Origin: CAWATZ01 sp963784995
GTDB lineage: Bacteria; Planctomycetota; Planctomycetia; Gemmatales; Gemmataceae
Assembly: GCA_963784995.1 (NCBI GenBank)
Contig: CAWATZ010000003.1
Location: 1,674,001-1,738,000, forward strand
Direction of reading: 5' to 3'
DNA length: 64,000 nt
The translations under genes were made by a program, and so were the position numbers. Positions 50,101-59,008 of the stretch are shown one piece after another. Below the pieces are notes generated by a model. That model was not told the origin of the DNA and made no database searches. It saw only the letters and a program-made list of their open reading frames with translations. Each line of letters opens with the position of its first letter. The first letter of the stretch is position 1.

Positions 50101-51183
50101 CCTTTTTAGGAAGGAGACCTGGGACGGCAAAAGTGAATCCCGTCCCAGCATTGAATTGATATACATAGTTTGAAGTGGGGGCTCCCACAAATGTCGCAGT
50201 CTTCTGGAATGGCATCAAGTACAATGAAGAGCCTTTTGAAAACTCAATAAGGCTATTGTTGGTTAAACCAGCTCCAAGCGCCAACTCACTGTTGTCTTCA
50301 ATTGTTCCATTGTTAGTAATAGGAATGCCAACTTGAGCCCGAGTTGGACCACCGAAGCCACCCGCGGTGAGAGTGGCCAATTGAACATTTGTAAACGCAG
50401 GCAGGGTACTCGCTGTGGCCCCATGAGATAGAATGCTAGCGACGCCATTAGTTCCCATGAAAAAGTGAAATTGATTGATGATCGATGCTTGAACGGCTTT
50501 CCCATCTGAGGTTCGGCCGGACAGTGGGGCTGAAGTTTTTGGATCAATGGTATTATCGACAAACACGATGCCCGAAGAGAAGATGACTGATCCTTTGTTA
50601 GTCAATTGCGTGTTCATCAGTTCGACGGTGTTTGAAAGGTTCAAGTTGGCGAGTGCATCCACTTGGAATAACGTGAGTTGAGTCTGATTGCCAATCTGCC
50701 CTCCGCTCAACTTGAATGTGCTCCTGCTAGGAATCTCGAGCTTCGAGATAAACGAGGGATCTGTGGTAGCGGAGATTGTTCCTCCAATCATCTCTCCACC
50801 AGAAAGTTGCAACGGTTGCTGTAGCTTAATGTCAACCTTGCACCCTGCAGCAATGTTGAGATTGATTGTCAGCGGAACCGCGAGGCCACCCTGTTGTCCC
50901 TGCACTTACCAATGTCGTCAGTCGAGATGAACGGCTGGAGATTCCCAGCAGGAAACGTCAGGGTATCTCCGCTCACTGGCGCCTCCATCGGGATGGTGTT
51001 GAGTGTTCCCTCAATCTTCCAATTCTCCTTGTTCGACCAGAGCGTATTCTGTCCCTTCCCGGTCCACTCAAGCAATTGGGCAGGGACTATTCTTGATTCA
51101 AGCTCCTCCAAACCGAGTCTGGCATGGCGGACAGAAGAGAATGAATAGTGCTTGTCACGCCGACGGAGCAAATTGAAGAACAT
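41188..51183 (-). CDS. Giant IPT/TIG-repeat surface protein (about 3,330 aa, two frameshifts as read)
   Basis: ATG 51183 (MFFNLLRRRDKHYSFSS) has AAAGGA upstream. The N-terminus carries LGLEELESRIVPA, the motif shared by giant exported planctomycete proteins, then a W-rich module (WTGKGQNTLWSNKENW), a ~650-residue beta-helix-like region (INNGTIVVIPD-type strands), 23 IPT/TIG domains of ~84 residues ('P-x-V-x-x-L-x-x-x-S-G-x-T-A-G-G ... VTVTTPSGTSSTSSADQFTY') and a C-terminal WVGGTSGDWDTASNWNINA module with NNSGT repeats. The last ~180 residues hold LLAGLRLPRQQEA and end ELAKRERMLVS...LLEEIVATV. Breaks: one missing A near 50903 (GK-VQGQQGG restored) and one extra base in the G6 tract 41875-41880. 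The main frame is 41360-50905. Likely surface adhesin or matrix protein; domains 4-15 are duplicated in the gene at 60266-63346. Confidence 0.85.
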
Positions 51184-51306
51184 TGGTCTCGTCCTTTCAG
51201 CTTGGGAAGCGAACTACAGTCAGTCACGTCACTACAGTGAATCAGTCTTGAAAGAAAGTCAAACTCTCAATTGGCCGAAGCCGCTTGCTTCCGATTCTAT
51301 CCCGCA

Positions 51307-54226
51307 CTACTGATTCCTCAGAGTTATCCGCTTCGCGGATTCAGGATGAATCGTTTCTACCGCACGTCGAATATAAGTCCGATCCTCGCAGTTCACACTC
51401 TCATCGTTTCCGAGCTGCACCAGTCGTTCGATAGCAACTCTGGCTTCTGGTCCCATCTGTGGCAGGGCGAAAACCGCAGCCATCCGTGGTGAGCAATTCC
51501 TGGTGTTTTCTATTGGTATTCTACTATCTTCAAGTGCTTCTACTAGTGCAGGAAGAGCGCGTTTAGCTTTGGTCCCAACCTGTCCAATAGCCAAAATGAT
51601 CGCCGCACGTTCGCCGGCAGTTAGTCGCTCTTGCAGGCAGGCGATTAAGTGGTTGGCAATCTCCTCATCGTCTTGACACATCTCGCTCAGAGCTGAGGCA
51701 GCTTCGCTTCGACAACGTTTATCGTGCAGTGCTTCCAATAAGCCTGGCACAACCTTTTTCTTGTCTCCAAACTTACCGAATCCGCCCAATGCTCGGACGG
51801 CCCCACATCTCACACCTCTGTTCTCCTCTCGTAACGCTCGGAGGACATCGGGAATCAAGTTCTCTGCGTTGCCGTTCAGAGAATAGAGAATCTCCTGACG
51901 TTCTTCCGGCGTTCCTCGATTCAAATGCTGACGTACAAGCGGTTCAAGTTCAGAGTTCTCGCAAGGTATCAGTCTTGCTAAGAGGCACAGCGCTGCTTCT
52001 CGAACTCGGTTCTTCACGTTTCTGTTCTTGACGACTGCCAACAGAGTCGGGACAGCATCCGTCCCTATTGATGCCAAGGCCTCCCGTGACTGCCCATGAA
52101 CATGCGCATTCTCATCTGCTAGCATCTGCACCAATCTTTCAACCAAGTGCGGCAGGTATTTCTTCGCTGCTACTGCTGCCCGCACCATGTTTTTCCGGAC
52201 TTCTGGGTTCGAGTCTCGCAGTAGTCCTAACGCCGCCTCTCCTGTCGTGCGTGTAGCTGGTAGCTCCGCCAACCGTTCCGCTGAACAATACCGCATCAGT
52301 GGATCTGAACTCTTCAGAGACCGAATTCGATTGAATGCGGCATCAATGCTCATCTCACCATTCTCAGGACGTGAGAACCCAAATCGGAGCAGAGAATAAA
52401 CCGATCTAGCTTTGAATAACCCACCCCCCGTATACGTTTCCCACACCGGCCGCCCGCAACGGTCCAATTCTACACACCGGTTTTTTGAATAGCGATATCC
52501 TGAGAAATCATCACAAGTCACGAGAGTGTTGCCATTGCGTAATCGTTCGCAGTCAACTGGATCGCCAATGTCTGCTCGCCATACTTCAGCACCGCCAGCG
52601 TTGAGTTCGATCATTCGTATATGTGGCCGATCTCCTTTATTTGTGCTTACACCTGCAAGAATGCCATTGCGAGAGGTTTGGACCCAATTCCATCCAGCCC
52701 ACTTGTCAGCAGCAAGAAGTGGTGTTTGGAGTAATTCCAAACCTTGCCCGGTCGCTGGATCAAGTTCCCAAATACCCCTTGGTCTCTCCTCTCGGTCTCG
52801 TTCTTGTAAGTGGAAAAGGCGGCCGTCTGCACTGAAGCATAATCCTAACATTTCTGTTTGCCTCACAAGTGCAGTCGCAAAGATCCGTTCTTCCACTAGC
52901 TGTATTGACTCCATTATAACCTCCCCGCAGTTTCCCACTGAGATAGTTTGGCCGTGAGGTAACCGAACTGCGTTTTGAATACAGACAAAGGATATCTTGA
53001 CTGTGGCCCCGTGTTTCTGGCCAGTAAGATCCCATTCGCTCAACTCGCACTGAGCCCCCAGTCGATTTGCTTCGTCTCTCTTCAATTCGCTTACTCGCTT
53101 GCTCCACAAGAGCCGACCACCGGAAAGCAACAGACAAACCGAACCTTGATTATCCCACCTGCCTGCCTCGTCCTCTTTTGGTTCGATAGGAACTTGAAAG
53201 CGGCGAACTCCATCTGACCCACACACCCAAAGACGCTGCGAATTTGATTCGGAAGATTGCCACAAGAGGACAAGGCCTGGTCGGCGGGGATCACGGTCGA
53301 GGCGCGGCAATTCCAGTTTCGAGCCCACCGCCGCCCACCATCGTGTCCAGGCGTTCTGACATCGCCACCGTTCCGTATCTGTGGCCCGGCCACACACTTC
53401 TGCGGGGACATCATCTCCCGCAGCCCAGGCGCAGCAACTCCTCGGCCTGCCAGCAAATCTCGATCGCGGGCTCTTTCACAAGCTCAATCAGCGTCGGCAA
53501 GACCGCCTTGTCGCCACCAGCCAGCAACCCCTGGGATGCCCGTAACCGCACTCGCACGTCCGGGTCTCGTAGCAGTTTGCGAACAGCCGTTTTCTGGTCC
53601 TCGGTTCCCAATCGGCCCAGGATGCACCCAGCCACTGCCCGCCGCTCGGGCCGGGCATCCGCCAAGGCCGTCGCCAGGAGCGGATCAACGCGGCCCTTGG
53701 TTACCGCGAACGCCTCCAGCCCGTAGTAGATCTCCTCCTCCGTGTCTGGATCAGCCCACGGGAGGTAACGGAGCAGGGCCTCAGCTGCTCCTTCCGGCCG
53801 CCGGTCCACCAGTAACCGGGCGGCGAGCAGGGCCACATTGAGCCGTGCTTTCTTCTCGATCTGCGGCAGGCATTCCTTGCAGCGGCGAGCGATTTCCAGG
53901 TCGGTGTCCTCGCAGTGCTTGCGGACCAGCGGCAGCGACACAGGACCCAGCGCGATCAACTGGCCCGCAGCCCGTTCGCGTTCCTCGAACTCGTCATGGC
54001 CCAGCTGACGAATGAGGCGAGCAACAATCTTGGGGTCGTTGTGCGCATCGGCGGCGTTTCGGAGATAGCCCAGCAGGCTGGCATTGTCGGTGGGCAATCC
54101 CAGGCGGCGCAAGCCGGCTTCGTTGAAGTCCGGCCCGAACCCCTTCGGGGTCTCGCCCCGGCCTGTCCCCACCAGCACGGCAACCGCCACGAAAATCAGG
54201 ATCGTCTGCTGTGTCTGCCTGTTCAT
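51307..54226 (-). CDS. Composite HEAT-propeller-HEAT secreted protein (one frameshift as read)
   Basis: About 973 residues when one extra base is removed from the plus-strand CCC at 53424-53426: the N-terminal piece (54226 to 53411) ends ICWQAEELLRL and continues as AGDDVPAEVCGRATDTERWR in the second piece (to 51307). N-terminus MNRQTQQTILIFVAVAVLVG is a signal peptide; ATG 54226 has GGAGG nine bases upstream. HEAT block, the family linker NAWTRWWAAVGSKLEL, a propeller (VCGSDGVRRFQVPIE, LRNGNTLVTCDDFSG, VELDRCGRPVWETYTGG) and then, unlike the four plus-strand paralogues, a second long HEAT block with KKVVPGLLEALHDKRC and RALPALVEALEDSRI. The propeller and second HEAT block are AT-richer than the first. 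It lies upstream of the giant TIG gene on the same strand. Confidence 0.8.
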
Positions 54227-54259
54227 CCGCGACAACCTCCGATCTGGTGCCCTTATGCC

Positions 54260-55116
54260 TCATTGCTCCGCCACATTCTCACTCACGACCAGCCCCAGCA
54301 GGCTTGCCATCTCCTGCAGCACCGAGCGGGCATGCTCGTCTCCTTTCGTCCGCAGCCGCGACAGCAGTTTCTCGGCGACCTGCCTGGAATCGGCTGCGTC
54401 CTTGCTCCCTTTCCTGCGGGGCAAGCGCCCCTTGGCGATCAGGTGGTCCACGGCCGGCTTCAAAGCCTCGGCCGGCTTCTGGAGCAGCAGCCGGGCAATC
54501 TTGGGCGTTAACCGCACGTCCCCGCTGAGGAGCTGCCGCCGCACCTCGGGTTCGCCGTAGCTCGCCACAATGCTGTCCACGGCCTCCGCAAAATGGCCGT
54601 CCCGCTTGATGGTCATGTGCGACACTTGATGCTTGTCGGCCAGCTGCTCCGCCGTTGCCTTCAAAGGAACATTTTGTTCCTTTGATTTGCGGTCGCCGCC
54701 GCGCGTCTGCTTCAGGGCGTTGTACTCCACGCCACGCAGGTAGCTGACCGCCTCCCGGGTCAGGTTCGCCGCTGCCTCTGGACCTCACGCACGTACTCCA
54801 GGGCGGCGTTCTCGTCGGCCAGCTCCACTTCCGTGACCTTCACCCGCCTGTCGTACTTGATGCACAGCTCCTGACGTGTATGTCCGTCCAGTATAACGTC
54901 CTTGCCCTTCCAGATCAGCAGCACGTCGCGGCAGCCTTCCGCCTTGATGCTCTCGTCCAGGGCCTGCAACTCCCCCCGCGCTTGCAGCGGCGCCACGCTG
55001 CGAAACAACGGATTGACCTTGAGCGTCTTCGGCTCCACCCAGCGCCACTCCAAGGCGCTGCGCGCCTGCTCGCCGGCCGGGCGTTTGCTCTTTCGTGGTT
55101 TCCGCAGCGTTTTCAT
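54260..55116 (-). CDS. ParB N-terminal-like DNA-binding protein (one frameshift as read)
   Basis: ATG 55116 (MKTLRKPRKSKRPAGEQ) has GGGAGG upstream. The ParB/Srx-type nuclease-binding fold is visible: LKVNPLFRSVAPLQARGELQ, LDESIKAEGCRDVLLIWKGK, ILDGHTRQELCIKY, KVTEVELADENAALEYV. Replacing one missing G near 54773 restores VQRQRRNLTREAVSYL and joins VEYNALKQTRGGDRKSKEQN, a HTH-like part with ATAEQLADKHQVSHMTIKRD, and the tail ending VVSENVAEQ; total about 285 residues. Proteins with this layout occur on plasmids, integrative elements and chromosomes and act in partition-like or regulatory roles. It lies 33 bp upstream of the composite HEAT gene on the same strand. No ParA is visible. Confidence 0.8.
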
Positions 55117-55272
55117 GGCTGAACCTCCCAGATGAAGCGGCCAGCCAGCCCCGGCGCGTTCGCATGTCTCGAACTCGTCCTGGTCCAACTGACAGCAGAC
55201 TACCTTCTTTCCCTCCGCCACACAAGCAGGTCTCCCCGCTTTCCCGAATGTGGAAACCAAATGGCCCCCCGC

Positions 55273-55776
55273 TCAGGGCGAGAGCGACGTGACCTTGTAG
55301 TGCTGCTGCTCACGTGCGTCTTGGTATAGAAAGTACTTCCAGACGGCACGTTCAATTTCCTCGGGGGTGGCGGTCTTCGCCACCCCGAGCAAGTCGTAAT
55401 TGCGGGTAATTCCAGGCGGCAAGATGTCGGGCCCGTCCTCCACTGAGACACTGACATCGGAGCCGAGGGCGGAAAACGCGTCGTCAGCCGGTGCCGTCGT
55501 TATTGCCCAGGCGTCCTGAGACGTGTCTTTGCTCATGCTGCTGCTCACCTGAAAGTTGGGATCCAAGCTGCATTTCGACGGCAAGTTCAGGCCGGAGTAC
55601 TCCAGCTGGGCAGTGGCCATGGGTCCGAGGCCAGAACCCGCCTCGCCAGCCGGCGCCATCGTTTTTGCCTCGGCGGCAAGAGCCGGGGGCGCCTTGGCCC
55701 TGGCGCGAGCCCGGAAGCCGGAGAACAGGCCGACCAGTCGGGACCGGAAGAATCTGTGGCGGGAAAGCGAATTCAT
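55273..55776 (-). CDS. Hypothetical protein with a J-domain-like C-terminal segment
   Basis: A 167-residue protein; ATG 55776 has GGAAAGGAGTG upstream, so it is probably real. The N-terminus is very basic (MNSLSRHRFFRSRLVGLFSG, then RARARAKAPP), the middle is a low-complexity Ala/Ser/Asp stretch, and residues about 125-150 (NYDLLGVAKTATPEEIERAV) match helix I-II of DnaJ J-domains ('YYDLLGVxxxATxEEIxxAY'). The HPD motif and helices III-IV are absent, so it would not stimulate a DnaK in the usual way. It is upstream of the ParB-like gene on the same strand. No other family resemblance was seen. Confidence 0.55.
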   Translation of the reverse strand: MNSLSRHRFFRSRLVGLFSGFRARARAKAPPALAAEAKTMAPAGEAGSGLGPMATAQLEYSGLNLPSKCSLDPNFQVSSSMSKDTSQDAWAITTAPADDAFSALGSDVSVSVEDGPDILPPGITRNYDLLGVAKTATPEEIERAVWKYFLYQDAREQQHYKVTSLSP

Positions 55777-55870
55777 GCGACGACACTCCTTTCCTCGATT
55801 TTCCGGGACGAGCGGCGGGAAACCAGCGGGTCGCCTTCACCCGACCTCCCCCCGCCCCACGCAAAGCGAA

Positions 55871-55932
55871 CCCGGAAGAGGGACGGCCCTCCAGACCCAG
55901 TACACGGGTCTGGAGGGCCGTCCTCTTCCGGG
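55871..55932. repeat. Palindrome CCCGGAAGAGGGACGGCCCT
   Basis: CCCGGAAGAGGGACGGCCCT..CCAGACCC and its reverse complement GGGTCTGGAGGGCCGTCCTC..TTCCGGG flank a short AGTACAC loop. It is in the leader region of the gene starting at 55776. Confidence 0.85.
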
Positions 55933-56367
55933 CTCCCGATTGGCAATTCGCGGGTCGAAACCCCTCCGAAACTGAACTAATGACCATTCAGAATGGCACT
56001 TTTTTCAGAAAAAAGGCCACATTCCGAAAATTCATGTCCGGTTTTTCGCGCAACTTGTAATTTGCATGTTGTGCCGCAGATCACGGCTCTGTTTGTTCGA
56101 GCCGGTCCCTGGCAGTCATCTTGGAGGAACCAACCCATGACCCTGTCCCTCTCCACCCACCTGACCCGAGGTCCACTCGACCGCCCGCCAGGCCTTGCCG
56201 GCCTGCCGCGGCTACCCCAGGAGGCAGGAACCGCCTGTGCAGCCCAGCGCTGGGCTCGATCCATCCGGCGCGATGTTCCCCCGAACTGTTCTGCTCCCTC
56301 AAAGCCTCTCTACTTTAGTAGACGGCCAGATTGCCCAACGGGAACGAAAATTCCTGACTTTTTTCTC

Positions 56368-56382
56368 AAAATCGTGTCCGGT
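56368..56382 (+). promoter_or_regulatory. Candidate sigma-gene promoter box (TGTCCGGT)
   Basis: CAAAATCGTGTCCGGT lies about 65 bp upstream of the ECF sigma start. A near-copy, GAAAATTCATGTCCGGT, is 340 bp further upstream (to 56042). ECF sigma genes are often autoregulated from GTC-type promoters, so a duplicated GC-rich box after an A-run is suggestive; this is inference only. Confidence 0.25.
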
Positions 56383-56443
56383 GCCGTCAACCCAGGCGTC
56401 TCCGCCCCCTCCCCACTTCCGGTCGAGAAGGAGAGGTGACGCC

Positions 56444-57085
56444 ATGATCAAGGACGAAGCCTTGCTGTCGGACGGCGAGTATGCCGACCTGTTGCGGGTG
56501 GCCTGTTGCGGTTGCCTGGAGGCGGAAGAGACGCGCCAGGCCCGGAGCCGGCTCCTGGAGCCGCACCGGCCTGACCTCCATCTCCTCGCCGAACGCAACC
56601 TGTCCTCCGAGAGCCGTGCCATCCGGGACGCGGACGACTTTGTTCAGGAGACGTTCTTGAAGGCGCTCCGCGGACTGCACGCCTTCGAGGGAGCCACGCG
56701 GCCCGCGCTGCGGAACTGGCTCTCGACCATCCTGCTGCGCTGCATCGACGATTTTCGTGACGCCTGCACCCGCCGCCGGCTGCTGCTGGGTGGGGTCTGG
56801 TCGCTGAACGACCCCAACGGCCGGGCGGCCTTCTTTTTGGCCACCGCCACCTTGCCCGACAGCGAGCAGGATCACCGAGAAACCTGGGAGGCGATCAACA
56901 CCGTTCTCTCCAAATTGAAGGAGACGCATCGGGACGTGCTGGAACGGTGTTACCATGAAGGCCTCTCGTACAAGGATGCCGCTCCCTATCTGGGCTGTAA
57001 GGAAGCAGCGGTGAAGCAACGGTGCCTGCGGGCCTTGCATGCCGTCCGGCAACGGCTCCGCAAGAAGGGGCTCTTTCCCGATTGA
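56444..57085 (+). CDS. ECF-type RNA polymerase sigma factor (1)
   Basis: A 213-residue sigma-70 family protein of ECF size. ATG 56444 has AAGGAGAGG upstream. Region 2: AIRDADDFVQETFLKALRGL followed by LRNWLSTILLRCIDDFRDA (core and -10 recognition). Region 4: LKETHRDVLERCYHEGLSYK, then DAAPYLGCKEAAVKQRCLRAL as the HTH for -35 recognition. A ~45-residue N-terminal lead precedes region 2. No anti-sigma factor gene was recognised beside it. It is divergent from the J-like/ParB-like pair. Confidence 0.88.
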   Translation: MIKDEALLSDGEYADLLRVACCGCLEAEETRQARSRLLEPHRPDLHLLAERNLSSESRAIRDADDFVQETFLKALRGLHAFEGATRPALRNWLSTILLRCIDDFRDACTRRRLLLGGVWSLNDPNGRAAFFLATATLPDSEQDHRETWEAINTVLSKLKETHRDVLERCYHEGLSYKDAAPYLGCKEAAVKQRCLRALHAVRQRLRKKGLFPD

Positions 57086-57095
57086 AACGTGCCCC

Positions 57096-57148
57096 GCCGC
57101 GACGCGTTGAGGAGCAGGGGCTTGCCCGCGCTCCCTGCGCGTCGCGGC
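57096..57148. repeat. Palindrome GCCGCGACGCG/CGCGTCGCGGC after the sigma gene
   Basis: 11-bp perfect arms 31 bp apart, starting 10 bp after the sigma stop. The right arm continues GGCTAACG as in the larger palindrome at 32137-32240, so the two are related. It may end the sigma transcript. Confidence 0.6.
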
Positions 57149-57276
57149 TAACGACCTGCTTGCCGACAACAATCTCCCAATTGCTCTGGAACAAACGTAC
57201 ATCGCTTGTGCATACTGGAGGAAAGCAGCGCCCCCATCGGGCCTGTGATGCTTCCCTGGACCAGAGAAGGACAACC

Positions 57277-57663
57277 ATGAACCAGTCGCATCCATTCCCC
57301 AACGGCCGGTCCGCAGCCAGCCCGGCCCCCCGTTCTCCAATGCCGCAGCCCAACGAAACTGTTCCCCCGCTGCCGTCGCCGGGGCCCACCGCGGCCAATC
57401 CCGCTCCGACCGAGCCGTCCGGCCGGGACAGCCGGGGGCGGTTTTGCCGGGGAAATCCCGGCGGGCCGGGTAATCCATTCGCTCGCAAGACAGCCGCCTT
57501 GCGGCAGGCGCTTTTGGACACGGTGACGGTGGAGGACCTGCAAGCGATCGTCCGCCGGCTGCTCCAGAAAGCGAAGGAGGGCGACGTGGCAGCGGCCCGG
57601 CTGGTGCTGTCCTACGCGATCGACAAAAAAAGGGACGCATCTATTAATTCTCCTGCGACCTGA
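57277..57663 (+). CDS. Small protein with GRFxxGNPGGPGNPF motif (DUF5681-like)
   Basis: A 128-residue protein; ATG 57277 has AGAAGG upstream. The first ~50 residues are Pro/Ser-rich and disordered. Then SGRDSRGRFCRGNPGGPGNP, FARKTAALRQALLDTVTVED, LQAIVRRLLQKAKEGDVAAA and RLVLSYAIDK follow. The GRF-x-x-GNPGG motif with a helical 'ALL-x-x-V' domain is shared with DUF5681-type proteins that I associate with phage or mobile-element packaging regions; the name is from memory. The C-terminus (KKRDASINSPAT) looks shortened compared with the usual extension. Confidence 0.65.
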   Translation: MNQSHPFPNGRSAASPAPRSPMPQPNETVPPLPSPGPTAANPAPTEPSGRDSRGRFCRGNPGGPGNPFARKTAALRQALLDTVTVEDLQAIVRRLLQKAKEGDVAAARLVLSYAIDKKRDASINSPAT

Positions 57664-57740
57664 AAGGGTGGCCACGCGCTACCGAGCAACGTACCACCGC
57701 TATCTCTGCCTCCGACTGCCCCGCCCACTCCCCACCTGCC

Positions 57741-57814
57741 CGGCAACCGCCAAGAGAATCAGGATCGTCTGCTGTGTCTGCCTGTTCATCCGCGACAACC
57801 TCCGATCTGGTGCC
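57741..57814 (-). pseudogene. Remnant of the 5' end of a HEAT-propeller paralogue
   Basis: This 74-bp segment matches 54178-54251, the ribosome binding site and signal-peptide start of the composite HEAT gene, at 72 of 74 positions, including GGAGGTTGTCGCGG and the following MNRQTQQTILI codons. Downstream (lower coordinates) the similarity stops within the signal peptide, and the frame soon ends. It is therefore a broken-off gene start, left by duplication and deletion. Confidence 0.75.
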
Positions 57815-57970
57815 TCGCTCGTAGCCCACCGCCCTGCAGGCCCTGCCAACTTATCCAGACTATCTTCTTTCCATTCCCTGCACAAGCACGACTCACCCGT
57901 TTCTCCCCACACGGCCCTCGGAATGCAGGCAGCCAACAGGCGTCGTTTCCTTCTCGTTCTCTTCCTGGCA

Positions 57971-58221
57971 TTACTCCGTCGCCGCCGCAGTCAACGCCGT
58001 GCCCACTTCCGCCAACTCCTCCGTGGTCAGGTACTGTCGGAATCCACAACGCCCACGGCATTGCCGCTCCCAGAGTTATAGAGGCCAAAAGTTGCCAAAC
58101 CGGCCGGAAAAAAATGAACTATTATTCCACTCTGTTCAACGCGAGACATAAACAGGCGAACACTCTGGCCGGCCGGCAGCAGAAGTAAACCGATTGACAG
58201 CATTGTCTTACGGAACAGCAT
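57971..58221 (-). CDS. Possible small protein (frameshifted as read)
   Basis: From ATG 58221 the frame reads MLFRKTMLSIGLLLLPAGQS, then VEQSGIIVHFFPAGLATFGL and NSGSGNAVGVVDS, and stops at 58027. One missing C near 58041 would continue it as RQYLTTEELAEVGTALTAAA-TE to a stop at 57971, giving about 84 residues. The coherent C-terminus after a one-base correction, like the window's other breaks, is the main support. No strong ribosome binding site and no family was recognised; it may be spurious. Confidence 0.35.
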
Positions 58222-58358
58222 GCTCGTCCAGATAGGCTCCCTTTGTCCCCTGGCCCCGCAGAACATTTTCGGCTTTTTTTCTTGACCCGCCTTCTGCTCC
58301 TGGGGAAGATCATGAACACTCCTTCCTTTCTTCTCGAACCTCAAGGGCGAGGTGCATC

Positions 58359-58997
58359 ATGGTCAATCCAGTCCTCGACACGCTGTCAGCCGAGCGATTC
58401 CCTGCGACCCTGGACAGGGCTCGACAAGGATCGCGGGAGGCCCTGGGAGCGTTGCTGCAATCCTGCCGGCGCTGGCTTCTGGTCCGGGCCTGCTGCGGTC
58501 TGCCGCGCCGGCTGCGTTCCAAGGGAGACGCGGCAGACCTCGTGCAGGAAACGTTCCTGCACGCATGTCAGGCGTTTCCCTTTTTCCAGGGCAAGACAGT
58601 GGGCGAATGGCTGGCCTGGTTGCGAACAATCCTGGCCAGCGTCCTCCGCGCCTTCAGCCGGTCCTGGGGCACGCAAAGGCGACTGACGCGCCGCGAAGTG
58701 CCGTCGAACGCGCTTCAGTACAGCAAGCCGGTCTCTCCCTCGGACTGGATCGCATCGTCCGATAGGATGATCCGGGATGAGTCGGCTGCGGTGGTTCGCT
58801 CGCAGCTGGCCGTGCTGCCGGCGAAATACCGGCGTCCGCTGCAACTGCACTTCGCCAAGGAGCAGACCTTCGAGGCCATCGGCAAACGGGTGGGAATCTC
58901 TTCCGAGGCAGCCCGGCATCGCGTCCGCCGAGGCCTGGAAGTGTTGCGTCGCCGAATGCTGTCCCGAAAAGGTGTCCTTGCAGCCAGCCAGGAATAG
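58359..58997 (+). CDS. ECF-type RNA polymerase sigma factor (2)
   Basis: A 212-residue protein starting MVNPVLDTLSAERFPATLDR, with GGGCGAGG upstream. Region 2: SKGDAADLVQETFLHACQAF followed by VGEWLAWLRTILASVLRAF. Region 4: LPAKYRRPLQLHFAKEQTFE, then AIGKRVGISSEAARHRVRRG (HTH) and LEVLRRRMLSRKG. The 60-residue segment between regions is as expected for ECF factors. Its stop codon is 12 bp from the point where similarity between the minus-strand TIG pseudogene and the giant TIG gene ends, so this gene, or the DNA carrying it, abuts the truncation. No anti-sigma gene was seen. Confidence 0.88.
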   Translation: MVNPVLDTLSAERFPATLDRARQGSREALGALLQSCRRWLLVRACCGLPRRLRSKGDAADLVQETFLHACQAFPFFQGKTVGEWLAWLRTILASVLRAFSRSWGTQRRLTRREVPSNALQYSKPVSPSDWIASSDRMIRDESAAVVRSQLAVLPAKYRRPLQLHFAKEQTFEAIGKRVGISSEAARHRVRRGLEVLRRRMLSRKGVLAASQE

Positions 58998-59008
58998 CCT
59001 CGCCAAAG

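Larger units (their letters stand above)
55777..56443. other. Intergenic region between divergent genes (667 bp)
   Basis: No gene recognised. It contains a palindrome (55871-55932), an A/T-rich block CTTTTTTCAGAAAAAAGG at about 55999-56016, and two near-identical boxes AAAAT(T)C-x-TGTCCGGT at about 56027-56042 and 56368-56382, which may be promoter elements of the sigma factor gene. Confidence 0.5.

Noticed and set aside
54260..57663. Prophage or plasmid integration
   Set aside because: Only a ParB-like gene and one possible phage-type small gene point that way; no integrase, capsid, terminase, replication gene or att repeats were seen in the window. Kept only as a hypothesis in the findings.
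57664..57970. Additional small genes in the gene-poor stretch after the GNPGGPGNPF protein
   Set aside because: Candidate frames carry only the signal-peptide remnant or no protein-like sequence, and lack ribosome binding sites.
58386..59008. C-terminal extension of the second TIG protein antisense to the sigma gene
   Set aside because: The frame stays open to 58386, but the residues have no TIG character, while the plus strand encodes a complete ECF sigma factor with its own ribosome binding site.
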